Source: Chloroflexota bacterium (lineage in GTDB: Bacteria > Chloroflexota > Anaerolineae > Aggregatilineales > J027). Taken from it: DNA of 64,000 nucleotides. Location of the stretch: contig JABFGB010000002.1 of NCBI GenBank assembly GCA_013112715.1, positions 229,602-293,601 on the forward strand, read 5' to 3'. Below are positions 17,949-27,015 of the stretch, in pieces (the stretch's first letter is position 1; each line of letters opens with the position of its first letter). The notes beneath the pieces are model-generated. The model was not told the origin of the DNA. It saw nothing but the letters and a program-made list of their open reading frames with translations, and ran no database searches. The translations under genes and the position numbers were made by a program.

Positions 17949-18755
17949 TCACCCATAGCGCATTTCTTCGGTAGGGGCGGTGGTGTCATCCGGGTCGTTG
18001 ATTCGGAGGTGGGTGGCTTGGAGAAATAACAACCACAGATACAGAGGATTCAGCAATAGGTAACGTTTCCAGAGGCGGCTGGGTTCGCGGGTCAGGCGAT
18101 AGAACCATTCGAGGCCGCGTTTTTGCATCCATGCCGGGGCTTGAGCAAGGGTTCCGGCGTGAAAGTCGAAGGCGGCCCCTACTGCCAGTAAGGGCATCGA
18201 AAGCAGGTCACGGTATTCATAGACCCATGTTTCTTGACGAGGGCAACCCAACCCGACAAAGACCATTTTTGCACCGCTGGCTTGGATTTTCGCCGCGATT
18301 TGCAGCTTTTCATCGGCAGTGACCCGACGAAAAAATGAGGGCTGCATCCCGGCAATCTTCAAACCGGGGAACTGGCAGGTCAAATTTTGGGCTAATTGAT
18401 CGAGTGTTTTGGGTTGACTGCCATAGAGATAAATCGGCAGGTTTTCGGCGGCGGCGCGTTCGCATAATTTGAGGGTTAGTGTTGGGCCATAGACACGATC
18501 CGTCAGGCGCGTTTTGTGTAACCAATTGAGTGCCCAGCGAACTGGCTGACCATCAGGGGTGATGATGTCCAAGTGATTGAGGCGATAGCGTTGAGTTTTG
18601 TCAAGGACGCCTGTCATGACGCCATGCACAGCGAGAGCAGTGACAGCTAGTGGCTGTTGCATTCGAGCCGCCGAAATAATGCACTCAACAGCAGCGGCGT
18701 AGTCTATGGCGTTAATTTCTACACCCAGTACATTGTACTTGCCGCGGTCAATCAT
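17949..18755 (-). CDS. WecG/TagA/CpsF family glycosyltransferase
   Basis: A 268-residue GT26 enzyme; family members transfer ManNAc or a related sugar to a polyprenyl-linked acceptor early in wall or capsule polymer synthesis. The family pattern is clear: [12 protein letters not shown] at the start, [46 protein letters not shown], and [29 protein letters not shown] near the end. The reading frame stays open to 19136, but that extension lies inside the upstream gene and reads as nonsense. The ATG at 18755 has AGGAG 7 bases before it and overlaps the upstream stop by 8 bases, so the two genes are coupled. Confidence 0.88.
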   Translation of the reverse strand: MIDRGKYNVLGVEINAIDYAAAVECIISAARMQQPLAVTALAVHGVMTGVLDKTQRYRLNHLDIITPDGQPVRWALNWLHKTRLTDRVYGPTLTLKLCERAAAENLPIYLYGSQPKTLDQLAQNLTCQFPGLKIAGMQPSFFRRVTADEKLQIAAKIQASGAKMVFVGLGCPRQETWVYEYRDLLSMPLLAVGAAFDFHAGTLAQAPAWMQKRGLEWFYRLTREPSRLWKRYLLLNPLYLWLLFLQATHLRINDPDDTTAPTEEMRYG

Positions 18756-21162
18756 CCGAGTTCTCCTGCACCGTAATGGGGAGAAGCGTGGCGATACGAT
18801 TGCTGGGAACCACGCCGAGGTCGGGGTTACGCACCGCCAAATTTTCACCAGTGACGTAGTTGTAGACCGTGACTTCCAGATAATACTCGCCCGGCGGTAG
18901 ATCGGCAGGTAGTTCGAGGCCATGATTATCGCGGATGGTGCGACCAATTTCCCAGCGGGATGTATGCCCAAAAGTGGCAATAGGCAACCCGTCTTGCTGG
19001 ACAATGGGGCGGTGGGTGGCGTCGGAGATGCGAACGCTGACATTGTAATCCGTAACCATCGGTTGCAGTGCCGACCAAACAATCGAAACAGGGACAACAT
19101 CGCCCGGTTGGTAAGTGGTGCCGCGTGGCAGGTCATAGCCCAACAGCCCTAAAAGCTCACCAAAAATGTAATTTGTCCGGTAGACTGATGGGACACTTGG
19201 GACATCCACTGTGTCGTACAAAATGGCGCGTGCTGTTTGGCTGACGGTGTATTCACGGACAGGAAAGTAACGAATCGTCAGTAAGCGTTCGGCAGGGCGA
19301 ATCGCATCCGTTATAAATGGCCCTGATGCGGCTACAAACCATAGGCGGCGATAATGATCCGGCGCCCAATCGAGCGCATAACTCGCATAGGGGCCGAGGG
19401 CGGGGTAGAGTTCGTCATCGCGGATTTCGGGTTCACCCGGCGCATAACCGCCACGCATCGGCAGAGGAAGGGTCATTAATACCGCGTCGGCTTTAAAATA
19501 ATTCATGAACAGGCGTGAATACTCACCGCGTTCAATCAGAACAATATCATCGGGTTGAACTTCTTGATTGAGAATTTCGATGAGTTCAAATACATCAGAT
19601 TGGCCGCTTATATAACGTTCATCGTCGCGCAGTTGATAGATGCCTTCGCCGAGGGGGAGGATAGGCGACAAAACTACAACGGTTGTGATGGTAGCCTTTA
19701 GAGCGGTATTTAACTGGGAATGGGCCTTCTTGGCCCATACACAGAGGCCAATGCCGACAAGTAGCATCATAAGCGTCAATAGGTGCATCAACCATTCTTG
19801 CTCTACGATTGTCCATGCAGGTTGTAATTGGTCGCCGCTAAAATGATGCCAATGGTAGGGGATTTGTGACTCGCTCCAGACCCAATTGTAATCGGCCCAT
19901 TTTTGCCATTCATCAAAACGGGTTGGATCATCAAAGAGGCTAAATTGAAGTTCAGTGTAGTAGTTGGTATAAGGGACACCGAGACCAAGCCACTGCATTC
20001 CAATGCTGACGATCAACAGTGGAATAAAGGCCAACCATCCGGCATATTGTTTGAAGGTAGTTGGCTTGCGAAAAAGCCACTCAAGCACAGGCAGCACCCA
20101 TAACATTAGGATAGGCAAAAATGGCACCATATAACGTGGCCCCCATCCCCATCCGCCATTCCAAACTGTACTTTGACGGGTGACACCATAACTGGCGCTG
20201 ACCGCAATCAAGGCGAGGGCTGGCCCAAGCACCAAGCGCCATTCACCATACCGCCACAACATCACCGCTCCGATCCAGCCTGCCGCCAGAATTGGCGAAA
20301 ACAGCCAGATACTACGAGAGGGACTAACATGATAACCGAGAAGACTCTCTGGGACTGAATTCCATGTGAGTGTATCAACATCTGTCCAGCGGGTGAATGA
20401 GTAACGACCTTCTTCCACGTCGGGTTGGAGGAAAAGTACCACCGTGATAAGCGTGCCAAAAATCAGCACTAGTATTACTACAGCGGGCAAAGCGTGTCGC
20501 CAGACGACCCGTGAAGGGAAAAGGGATATTAAAACGGCGGGTAGGATTAACCAGCCGATTTGTTTGGTCAAAATTGCCGCGACAATCGCTAGGGCTGCGA
20601 GTAGAGCCTGTCGCCAAACCGACTGGTGTTGTTCCATGCGTTGGTGAATTTGGGTAGCAAAGTGAAACGCCCATAACACAAAAAGGCTCATCACGGGTTC
20701 ACGAAAGATCCATCGGCTATAGGGCCATGCGGCGGTGGCAACCCCAAAAATGAGCGCCCCCCACCATGCTACCCCAAGACGATGCCCGCGTTGTAGAGCA
20801 ATGATATATATGCTGATTGCTGCAAGAGCCATCACAAAAATATTCAAGGTAAAAACAGTATGTAGTCGTCCAATGTCCGGCAGTTGATGACCTAGCCAAA
20901 AGAGCGGTGCCGCAATAATTACTTGGAGGGGTTCATACTTTTGTTGGGGCCATGGAGTGCCGTCTTCTTGGATACTAGGGACGACATTATAACCAATTGT
21001 CCGAGCCATTGTGCCATTTAATACAAGGCTTTGGGTGCTGTCAAAAATGATATACTCGTCGGAACTTAGCGGTAATCCACTATAGCTAAAGATGTAAGTC
21101 CCGGTTAATATCAACCAGAGGGCCAAGCCAAGCAATAGTTTTTTATTGTGGTGTTGGTTCAT
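18748..21162 (-). CDS. GT-C type membrane glycosyltransferase (PMT/ArnT-like)
   Basis: An 804-residue multi-pass membrane protein. About eleven hydrophobic segments cover residues 8-500. The first outer loop has [12 protein letters not shown] with adjacent acidic residues, as in dolichol- or polyprenyl-phosphate sugar transferases, and [11 protein letters not shown] lies in a later loop. Residues from about 660 on form a soluble beta-sandwich-like domain ([18 protein letters not shown], then [14 protein letters not shown]). The gene ends in an 8-base overlap with the WecG-type gene. It probably moves a sugar from a lipid carrier to a glycan or protein outside the membrane. Its start codon overlaps the possible start of the divergent ABC permease gene, which is unusual. 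Confidence 0.72.
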   Translation of the reverse strand: MNQHHNKKLLLGLALWLILTGTYIFSYSGLPLSSDEYIIFDSTQSLVLNGTMARTIGYNVVPSIQEDGTPWPQQKYEPLQVIIAAPLFWLGHQLPDIGRLHTVFTLNIFVMALAAISIYIIALQRGHRLGVAWWGALIFGVATAAWPYSRWIFREPVMSLFVLWAFHFATQIHQRMEQHQSVWRQALLAALAIVAAILTKQIGWLILPAVLISLFPSRVVWRHALPAVVILVLIFGTLITVVLFLQPDVEEGRYSFTRWTDVDTLTWNSVPESLLGYHVSPSRSIWLFSPILAAGWIGAVMLWRYGEWRLVLGPALALIAVSASYGVTRQSTVWNGGWGWGPRYMVPFLPILMLWVLPVLEWLFRKPTTFKQYAGWLAFIPLLIVSIGMQWLGLGVPYTNYYTELQFSLFDDPTRFDEWQKWADYNWVWSESQIPYHWHHFSGDQLQPAWTIVEQEWLMHLLTLMMLLVGIGLCVWAKKAHSQLNTALKATITTVVVLSPILPLGEGIYQLRDDERYISGQSDVFELIEILNQEVQPDDIVLIERGEYSRLFMNYFKADAVLMTLPLPMRGGYAPGEPEIRDDELYPALGPYASYALDWAPDHYRRLWFVAASGPFITDAIRPAERLLTIRYFPVREYTVSQTARAILYDTVDVPSVPSVYRTNYIFGELLGLLGYDLPRGTTYQPGDVVPVSIVWSALQPMVTDYNVSVRISDATHRPIVQQDGLPIATFGHTSRWEIGRTIRDNHGLELPADLPPGEYYLEVTVYNYVTGENLAVRNPDLGVVPSNRIATLLPITVQENSDD

Positions 21163-22399
21163 GTGTTTTGTAACTACTGACTTGGATAAGAAATTCTTGA
21201 TTAAAAGCCAAATTCGAGTTTATACACTCTTGTCGTTTCTCAAAATGCTGTCGGTATTGGTGGGAGCGATGTTGGTTGCTGTGCAGACCCGCCTTAAATA
21301 TACCTATGGCAAACCATTGGGTGAAGACTATCAGGCCCACCCGATTGGCCTCTATCTAGTGATGGCGCTTTCGGTTGTGGTGGCTAACTTTATCATCTTG
21401 ATACTCGTTCGTGTAGGGCTAAAATTGACGGTTGCCCTACGTCAGTTGTTGATCTTATGGCTGGCAACCGCCACCACTACAGGACTGGCATGGTTGTTCA
21501 TACCTGCATTGTCTCAACTTCAGTTGGCCTACTTTGCGGGGGCTGCCGTGCTTTTTGCGCCATGTGTCACAGTGATTCCGGCGTTGTGGAAGGGTTCTGA
21601 TGGACAACCTATTTCATTCCACCTTGCCAAACTTTGGAGCTATCGGGTTCTGCTGCTCATTTGGCTGCGCTATAACATTTTGGCCCGTTATAGCCAAGCC
21701 ACTTTAGGGATTTTGTGGATTATCCTGCTGCCCCTTGCGACCTCTGGGGTACTGGCATTTGTTTTTTCGGAGTTTTTGCGAATTGGTGTAACCACGTCCG
21801 ATGTTCCCTTTGTGACGTTCTTTTTGGCGGCGTTGGTTCCATGGACGCTTTTTCAACAGAGCATTACCAAAGGCTCGACCAGCATCTTTAACCAAATTGG
21901 GTTGATTATTCAGGTCTATTTCCCGCGTGAGATTTTGGTCTTGATTACCTTGGGCGAGGCACTGGTCGATGTGTTTTTTATGTTCCTCGCCATGCTACTG
22001 ATTAACGCCATAAGTGGGGTTTGGCCGAATTGGTTCTATCTCTATCTGCCCCTGTTGATTTTGATTCAAGCCGTTTTTATGTTGGGCCTGATGCTATTTT
22101 TGGGATCATTGAGTGTGCTGGTGCGTGACATCCCACAGTTGGTCGGGGTGGTGATGCAGCTTTTGTTTTATATGTCCCCCATTTTGTATCCGGCCTCATT
22201 TATCCCGGAGCGCTATCGGTTTATTTTGGCAATCAACCCATTGGTGCCCTTATTCCAAGCCTATCGGGATGTGATTGTATATGCCAAGACACCCGATTTT
22301 TCGACCCTGTATTTTCCGTTGGTCGTTTCGATCATCGTGTTATTTATGGGTTATGTCTATTTTAAATCCAAAGAAGATGGTTTTGCGGATCGGCTATGA
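21161..22399 (+). CDS. Polysaccharide ABC exporter, permease subunit (Wzm/TagG type)
   Basis: A roughly 412-residue membrane protein of the ABC-2 permease family. The last 260 residues match the usual length and pattern of Wzm/TagG permeases: LAKLWSYRVLLLIWLRYNILARYSQATLGILW, then six membrane segments, with MSPILYPASFIPERYRFILAINP near the end. About 150 residues with four extra membrane segments precede this. The start is uncertain: ATG at 21161 overlaps the divergent gene's start codon, ATG at 21245 is the next, and neither has a good ribosome-binding site. The ATP-binding subunit follows with a 4-base overlap. It should export a lipid-linked glycan made by neighbouring transferases. Confidence 0.82.
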   Translation: MCFVTTDLDKKFLIKSQIRVYTLLSFLKMLSVLVGAMLVAVQTRLKYTYGKPLGEDYQAHPIGLYLVMALSVVVANFIILILVRVGLKLTVALRQLLILWLATATTTGLAWLFIPALSQLQLAYFAGAAVLFAPCVTVIPALWKGSDGQPISFHLAKLWSYRVLLLIWLRYNILARYSQATLGILWIILLPLATSGVLAFVFSEFLRIGVTTSDVPFVTFFLAALVPWTLFQQSITKGSTSIFNQIGLIIQVYFPREILVLITLGEALVDVFFMFLAMLLINAISGVWPNWFYLYLPLLILIQAVFMLGLMLFLGSLSVLVRDIPQLVGVVMQLLFYMSPILYPASFIPERYRFILAINPLVPLFQAYRDVIVYAKTPDFSTLYFPLVVSIIVLFMGYVYFKSKEDGFADRL

Positions 22400-23289
22400 C
22401 ATCACCAATTGAACCCATTATCGTGGCTGAACACGTTTCTAAACGGTATGCCCAAAATGAAAGTCGTACCAGCTTACGGCATGAATTTAACGACATTGCC
22501 AAGCGGTTTTTGAAGCAGTCCATTGCCCGCAAACCCGTTGAGCCATTTTGGGCGCTACGGGATGTGTCCTTTACTGTTCCGGCGGGGCAAACCGTTGGCA
22601 TTGTAGGGCGTAATGGGTCTGGCAAAAGCACCCTGTTCCGAACCTTATGCGGGATTACCCACCCGACGGAAGGGTATGTGTCTGTGCGCGGGCGTTTCTC
22701 GACGTTGATCGCGTTGGGGGCAGGGTTTAATCAGGAGCGCAGCGGACGCGAGAATATCTACCTGAGTGCAGCTATTCAAGGTGTTCCCCCGCGTGAGATT
22801 GAACATGCGATCCATGACATTATTGAGTTTGCGGAATTGGGCCAGTTTATTGACCTGCCTGTGAAGCGATATTCCAGCGGGATGTATGCCCGGCTTGGAT
22901 TTAGCATCGCGGTGCATTTGAAACCCGATATTTTGTTTGTAGACGAAATTTTGGCGGTTGGGGATGCGGCCTTTCAGGATAAGTGCATCGAGCGGATTTT
23001 GGAGATGAAAGCCAGTGGACTGACCATGCTCATTGTGACCCACCAAACCGCTCAAGTGATGAGACTGTGTGATCGGGCGATTTGGCTGCATAAGGGTCGT
23101 ATGATGATGGATGGGGATACCAAAACGGTGATGGAGAAATATCACCAGATGATTTATGAAACCGAAATCCTGCCGACCCTCAATACACCATCAGAGGCGA
23201 CACCAGCAACGACACCTGAGTCAACAGCCGAGGCAGGGCCGGAGATTCAATCAGCACCCGTTAGGTTAAGTACCCCCGATGCGCCGTAA
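22396..23289 (+). CDS. Polysaccharide ABC exporter, ATP-binding subunit (Wzt/TagH type)
   Basis: A 297-residue ATPase. Walker A is GIVGRNGSGKSTLFRTL, the signature motif is the variant YSSGMYARLGFS used by the Wzt/TagH branch in place of LSGGQ, Walker B is DILFVDEILAVGD, and the switch His is in IVTHQT. An N-terminal extension of about 50 residues (KRFLKQSIARKPVEPFWALRDVSF) fits this branch. The last 45 residues are Thr/Pro-rich and no carbohydrate-binding domain of the O9a type is present, so export is probably not coupled to recognition of a chain-terminating group. The ATGA overlap shows coupling with the permease. Confidence 0.88.
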   Translation: MTSPIEPIIVAEHVSKRYAQNESRTSLRHEFNDIAKRFLKQSIARKPVEPFWALRDVSFTVPAGQTVGIVGRNGSGKSTLFRTLCGITHPTEGYVSVRGRFSTLIALGAGFNQERSGRENIYLSAAIQGVPPREIEHAIHDIIEFAELGQFIDLPVKRYSSGMYARLGFSIAVHLKPDILFVDEILAVGDAAFQDKCIERILEMKASGLTMLIVTHQTAQVMRLCDRAIWLHKGRMMMDGDTKTVMEKYHQMIYETEILPTLNTPSEATPATTPESTAEAGPEIQSAPVRLSTPDAP

Positions 23290-24663
23290 GGCAATCGCGG
23301 CCAGTTCATAGTTGGGATTGCGCTGGAGGGCCTCTTGATACTCGGTTTGAGCAAGAGCATAATTGCCCTGAATTTCGTAGACTCGCCCCAAGTAGTAATA
23401 CATCTCTTCGACGTAAGAAGTCGTCTTGAGGGTGCTGTTGACCAGTGTTAACACATCTTCAAGGCGGCTGGTTTGCAGCAGGGCTTCGAATACCCCATAT
23501 TGATACCAGAAAAACCGATAAGGCAGGCCGAGATCAAGGGCTTGTTGATAGGCGGTCACGGCTTCGGGGTAGCGCCCAATGGAGGTTAGGGATGTCCCCA
23601 AATTTGACCACGCATAGGGGTTTTCGGGGTCGCTGGCGGCTTCTTGTTGGGCGACTTGGGCTGCTTTTTGACGGTTGAGACTCTCAACCCAATCTGACCC
23701 CAAAAAGGCTGCCAACTCGCTCTCCCTCTCTGGCCCATAGATGACGATAAAGTTGCGATTAAAAGACTGCCACTGACTGTCAAATTTGGCGCTTGGATAG
23801 GTGACGGTTGGTCGGTTATCACGACCTAAATAGGAATCATAGACGGTGACCGTGTCAGCAGTAGTGTCATAGGCGATGACGGTTTCATAATGCCCAAACC
23901 AACCTTCCCCCGCAGGCTCATAGCCTGATTCCACAATCACCACAAAACGATTGGCGATCAACCAGCGGATTTGGTCGAGTGAACCCGCCATACGCCAAAT
24001 GGCTTTTAGGTTGGTGAAGCGGTTGACGTAATCCACCATTTGCTGCGGCGTAACATTTTTGTCTTCCCGGTCAGGTTTCAGATAATTAGCGGTATCATCC
24101 TGCGTGCCCTGCCAATTGAAATAGGACAAACCCATCGCTAAATTTGCAGGCCCACAATTGTTCCAGCCCTGTCGAAAAAACTTGACCCCTTCCAGTGTAT
24201 AGGCTTGTGGTGGAGGCAGTGGGGTTGGGGTAGGCGGAATCGGTGTTGGGCTTGGCGGGACGGTTGGCGGCAGAGTGGGTGCAGCAGCGGTCAAAACAAA
24301 GGCGGTTTGCGTTTGGGCCACAAAAATGGATTCCAGCGTCGCCCCATTATCAATCGTAGGCGTTAGGGATGGAGTGGGGGTTAGGCTGGGTGGCAGGGTA
24401 TTGGTCGGCGTGAGGGTCGGGGCAGGCGTATGGGTGATGACTTGATAGGCCACCACCCGCTTGGGGGATGTGGACTCGGCCCGTCGAAAGTGAAATTCTG
24501 GCAAGACAACGGGCAGCACGATAAAAATTAACAAAATTGGCACGACAAAGCCAACGTTAAAGCCGAAAATGAGCCACGCCAAACGGCCTGACCAATTGCT
24601 GCCTTCTTCATATTCCCATTGATCTACGGTTTGTAGACGGGGGATAGGGCGGCCTTGATCCAT
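23266..24663 (-). CDS. Membrane-anchored C39-like cysteine-peptidase-fold protein with TPRs
   Basis: A 465-residue protein with one membrane segment (about 25-50), a Pro/Thr-rich linker (about 75-150), a papain-like domain of the C39 type and two to three TPRs near the end. In the fold the candidate catalytic residues are Cys in GWNNCGPANLAMGLSY, His in WFGHYETVIAYD and Asp in VYDSYLG. TPRs appear at PYAWSNLGTSLTSIGRYPEAVTAYQQAL and MYYYLGRVYEIQGNYALAQTEYQEAL. The domain should sit outside the membrane. Its 3' end overlaps the convergent ABC ATPase gene by 24 bases. Whether it cleaves peptides or just binds them is not shown. GGAG lies 8 bases before the ATG. Confidence 0.75.
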   Translation of the reverse strand: MDQGRPIPRLQTVDQWEYEEGSNWSGRLAWLIFGFNVGFVVPILLIFIVLPVVLPEFHFRRAESTSPKRVVAYQVITHTPAPTLTPTNTLPPSLTPTPSLTPTIDNGATLESIFVAQTQTAFVLTAAAPTLPPTVPPSPTPIPPTPTPLPPPQAYTLEGVKFFRQGWNNCGPANLAMGLSYFNWQGTQDDTANYLKPDREDKNVTPQQMVDYVNRFTNLKAIWRMAGSLDQIRWLIANRFVVIVESGYEPAGEGWFGHYETVIAYDTTADTVTVYDSYLGRDNRPTVTYPSAKFDSQWQSFNRNFIVIYGPERESELAAFLGSDWVESLNRQKAAQVAQQEAASDPENPYAWSNLGTSLTSIGRYPEAVTAYQQALDLGLPYRFFWYQYGVFEALLQTSRLEDVLTLVNSTLKTTSYVEEMYYYLGRVYEIQGNYALAQTEYQEALQRNPNYELAAIALRRIGGT

Positions 24664-24681
24664 CCCACTACTCCAAAATTT

Positions 24682-26097
24682 TTAGTTCATGCGTTTCCAC
24701 GTTGATCCCACCCAGCGGAAGATGATTTGTTCACGCTGACTGGTGTCATTCGGGTTAGAAAGGGCGTCCACATAGGCAAACAAATTCCCATCCGGGTCGC
24801 TGGTGATGACGGTTCCGTTTACTTCTGGGGTGATTTGATTGGGATCATAGCTGACGCAGCGAATGTTGGCCGCCGCCGTCGCGTTGGGGGTTTCATCATA
24901 TAACTGATAACAAGCGGGTTGATTCTGTTCACTGAGAGTCTTTTCGATTTCCAAACGCCATTGGAAAAAATCGTTCCAATAGAAACCATTAAGACGCTCA
25001 AGCCCCAAATCTTGAAGGGCGACGCTGCCTGTTACGGCTTGTAAATCGCTGAAAGTTGAATCAGGGCGTAGAGTATTCAAAATTTGACCGGGGGCACTTG
25101 CTCCAAACGCGGCGGTAAAGGTCGTAAAAAAGCGGGACCCATCTGCCGGGTTGGAGGTAAATTCACCTGCCAGCCAAGCGGCAACTTCGCGCTGCAACCA
25201 TGCGGCGTCGCTGTAGGGGTTGGGTTGGAAGTTAAGGCCGCGACTGTAAGTCACGAGTTTTTCGGCTAATAGTTGGGCAAGCATGGCCTCAGTTTCGGGT
25301 GTGAAAGGCACATCGTTACGGGCACGTCCCACCAATAGGGGTGAGGGTAGACGGACTTTCCATTCCTCGTATAAATCCCATTCCGGACCGGGTAGCGTTT
25401 CGGGGGTGATTTCGATGGTCAATTGTACTTGACCCGCCGAGCAAATCAGCAGGGTGCAGGCTTCGTCCCACCAACCATCTACTTGATTTGCCAATGCCTC
25501 CGCCATGCGACGGTCAAGTTCATGATAGGTGACTTTAAGACTGCCCTTATCAATCGTTTTTTCATCGCCCCAAAATTCGACATCTGGGGGGACACGCCGC
25601 CAGCCGGCTTGACCATTGACGTTGTCTTCATAGAGCCAATAAAACCACACAACGCGATAGGGCACACCTGCGATTTTTTCTTCTAGGACGACTCGTCCGC
25701 GCGGCTCATCTATGGTGATGGAGACCACCTTGCCAGTTAATTCCAATAGCCCCGCCTGTTTGAGTTCCTGATATTCATTGAAGAGATCACGTTGATTTTG
25801 CAGCCAATCTTCGCTGGCACTGCGCTTAACTTGCATGTAGTTGGATAGGTTGCCGACCTTAATGGCAGTAATTTCAACGTCTACCGTATCTAGTAGATTC
25901 TGACGCACCTGATTATCTACGGCACGTAGCCGCCAAATGATGCCACCCAAGATACCGCCAAGAAGACAAGCCAAAACTGCCATGCCCAATAGTAAGTTGC
26001 GCCGCTGCCGACGCCGATAGCGCTTGGCGTTGGGGTCTTCGGTAGCCCGTTGTTTGGCCCGCTCCGATTCAATTTGCCAGTCGAGTTGGATACCCAT
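24682..26097 (-). CDS. Unrecognised membrane-anchored protein
   Basis: A 471-residue protein I do not recognise. A basic cytoplasmic head of about 35 residues (AKRYRRRQRRN) leads to one strong membrane segment (LLLGMAVLACLLGGILGGIIW), so the remaining 410 residues should lie outside. That part is Trp-rich with mixed alpha and beta character: VVWFYWLYEDNVNGQAGWRRVPP, then helices such as EAMLAQLLAEKLVTYSRGL followed by AAWLQREVAAWLAGEF, a pattern reminiscent of a degenerate peptidase-like or gluzincin-like helix pair, but no HExxH is present. It lies 18 bases upstream of the C39-like gene, which has the same topology, so the two probably work together. Confidence 0.6.
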   Translation of the reverse strand: MGIQLDWQIESERAKQRATEDPNAKRYRRRQRRNLLLGMAVLACLLGGILGGIIWRLRAVDNQVRQNLLDTVDVEITAIKVGNLSNYMQVKRSASEDWLQNQRDLFNEYQELKQAGLLELTGKVVSITIDEPRGRVVLEEKIAGVPYRVVWFYWLYEDNVNGQAGWRRVPPDVEFWGDEKTIDKGSLKVTYHELDRRMAEALANQVDGWWDEACTLLICSAGQVQLTIEITPETLPGPEWDLYEEWKVRLPSPLLVGRARNDVPFTPETEAMLAQLLAEKLVTYSRGLNFQPNPYSDAAWLQREVAAWLAGEFTSNPADGSRFFTTFTAAFGASAPGQILNTLRPDSTFSDLQAVTGSVALQDLGLERLNGFYWNDFFQWRLEIEKTLSEQNQPACYQLYDETPNATAAANIRCVSYDPNQITPEVNGTVITSDPDGNLFAYVDALSNPNDTSQREQIIFRWVGSTWKRMN

Positions 26098-26196
26098 TCA
26101 ATTTGTTCCAGTAAACCTAGTCCAAGAGGGCCTTAGACTAGGAAATTCGAGGAAGTCTGTCAAGAATGCTTTGCCAGTGATTCGCCTACGCCTGTC

Positions 26197-26991
26197 TTAA
26201 AGCTGGGCTGGAGTCACATCTCCCACCAAAATCCGTTGTACTCCATCGTGACTGTCTCTGACCAACAGCGCACCCATCGCATCTACGTTTTCGGCGATGC
26301 CCGAAATAATTCCACCAGTGGTGTGGATATGGACGGTTTGACCAATAGTAGAAAGCCATGTTCGCCATGTATCCAATAAAACTGGCTCGGAAATTTTGTC
26401 CACCCAGTTTTCAAGATGAGCGATTATCTCCGCCGCAAGGGTGGCGCGACTGACCGCCTCTTGGGTAAAAGCCTCAAGGCTGACCGCTCCGTCTGCTAAG
26501 GGTGTGCCCATAAAATTCACCCGCACATTGATGCCAACCCCCACAATGACGGCCTGCAATTGGTCGCCCAACCAAAGGGCCTCGGTCAAAATGCCTGCCA
26601 CTTTGCGTCCGGCCAGTTGAACATCGTTGGGCCACTTGAGTTTAATCACACCCGGAATCAGTAGGGGATTGAGGGTTTCGGCAACAGCGACACCTGCGGC
26701 CATCGTAACTCGCTGCAAGTGTTCGGGAACCAAGCGGGGACGCAGAATGATGCTCATGGCAAGGGCTTGTCCGGCAGGGGTGTGCCACTGGCGATTGAGG
26801 CGACCTCGACCCGCCACCTGTTCATCCGCGATGACTACGGCGTATGAGGGCAGGCCCGGTTCAGTATGCAGCCATTCGCGGGCCATATCCATCGTACTGT
26901 TGACACGGGAATAAAATCGAAACGGGTGGTGTTTTAGGGCCTCTTTTAGGGACGCCTCGTTCAAAACGTCGGACGGGTTGGATACTACCAT
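26197..26991 (-). CDS. birA: Biotin-[acetyl-CoA-carboxylase] ligase
   Basis: A 264-residue enzyme that activates biotin with ATP and attaches it to the carrier lysine of biotin-dependent carboxylases. The family motifs are all visible: VNSTMDMAREWL, the biotinyl-AMP loop ADEQVAGRGRLNRQWHTPAG, and KWPNDVQLAGRKVAGILTEA, followed by VIVGVGINVRVNF. The C-terminal SH3-like cap is also there (GIAENVDAMGALLVRD). There is no N-terminal helix-turn-helix, so this is a group I ligase that does not act as a repressor. The gene stands between an unknown membrane-protein gene and a sugar-transferase gene, without an obvious functional link. Confidence 0.93.
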   Translation of the reverse strand: MVVSNPSDVLNEASLKEALKHHPFRFYSRVNSTMDMAREWLHTEPGLPSYAVVIADEQVAGRGRLNRQWHTPAGQALAMSIILRPRLVPEHLQRVTMAAGVAVAETLNPLLIPGVIKLKWPNDVQLAGRKVAGILTEALWLGDQLQAVIVGVGINVRVNFMGTPLADGAVSLEAFTQEAVSRATLAAEIIAHLENWVDKISEPVLLDTWRTWLSTIGQTVHIHTTGGIISGIAENVDAMGALLVRDSHDGVQRILVGDVTPAQL

Positions 26992-27015
26992 AAATTTAGG
27001 TTGTTCCTCTAATCA

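Noticed and set aside
18756-19136. An extended N-terminus for the WecG/TagA gene
   Set aside because: The frame is open but lies inside the upstream gene, reads as low-quality sequence, and the ATG at 18755 has a good ribosome-binding site and the family's normal start.
24220-24420. Pro/Thr-rich repeats in the C39-like protein as a possible tandem-repeat locus
   Set aside because: They fit a low-complexity linker between membrane and outer domain, as seen in several other proteins in this window.
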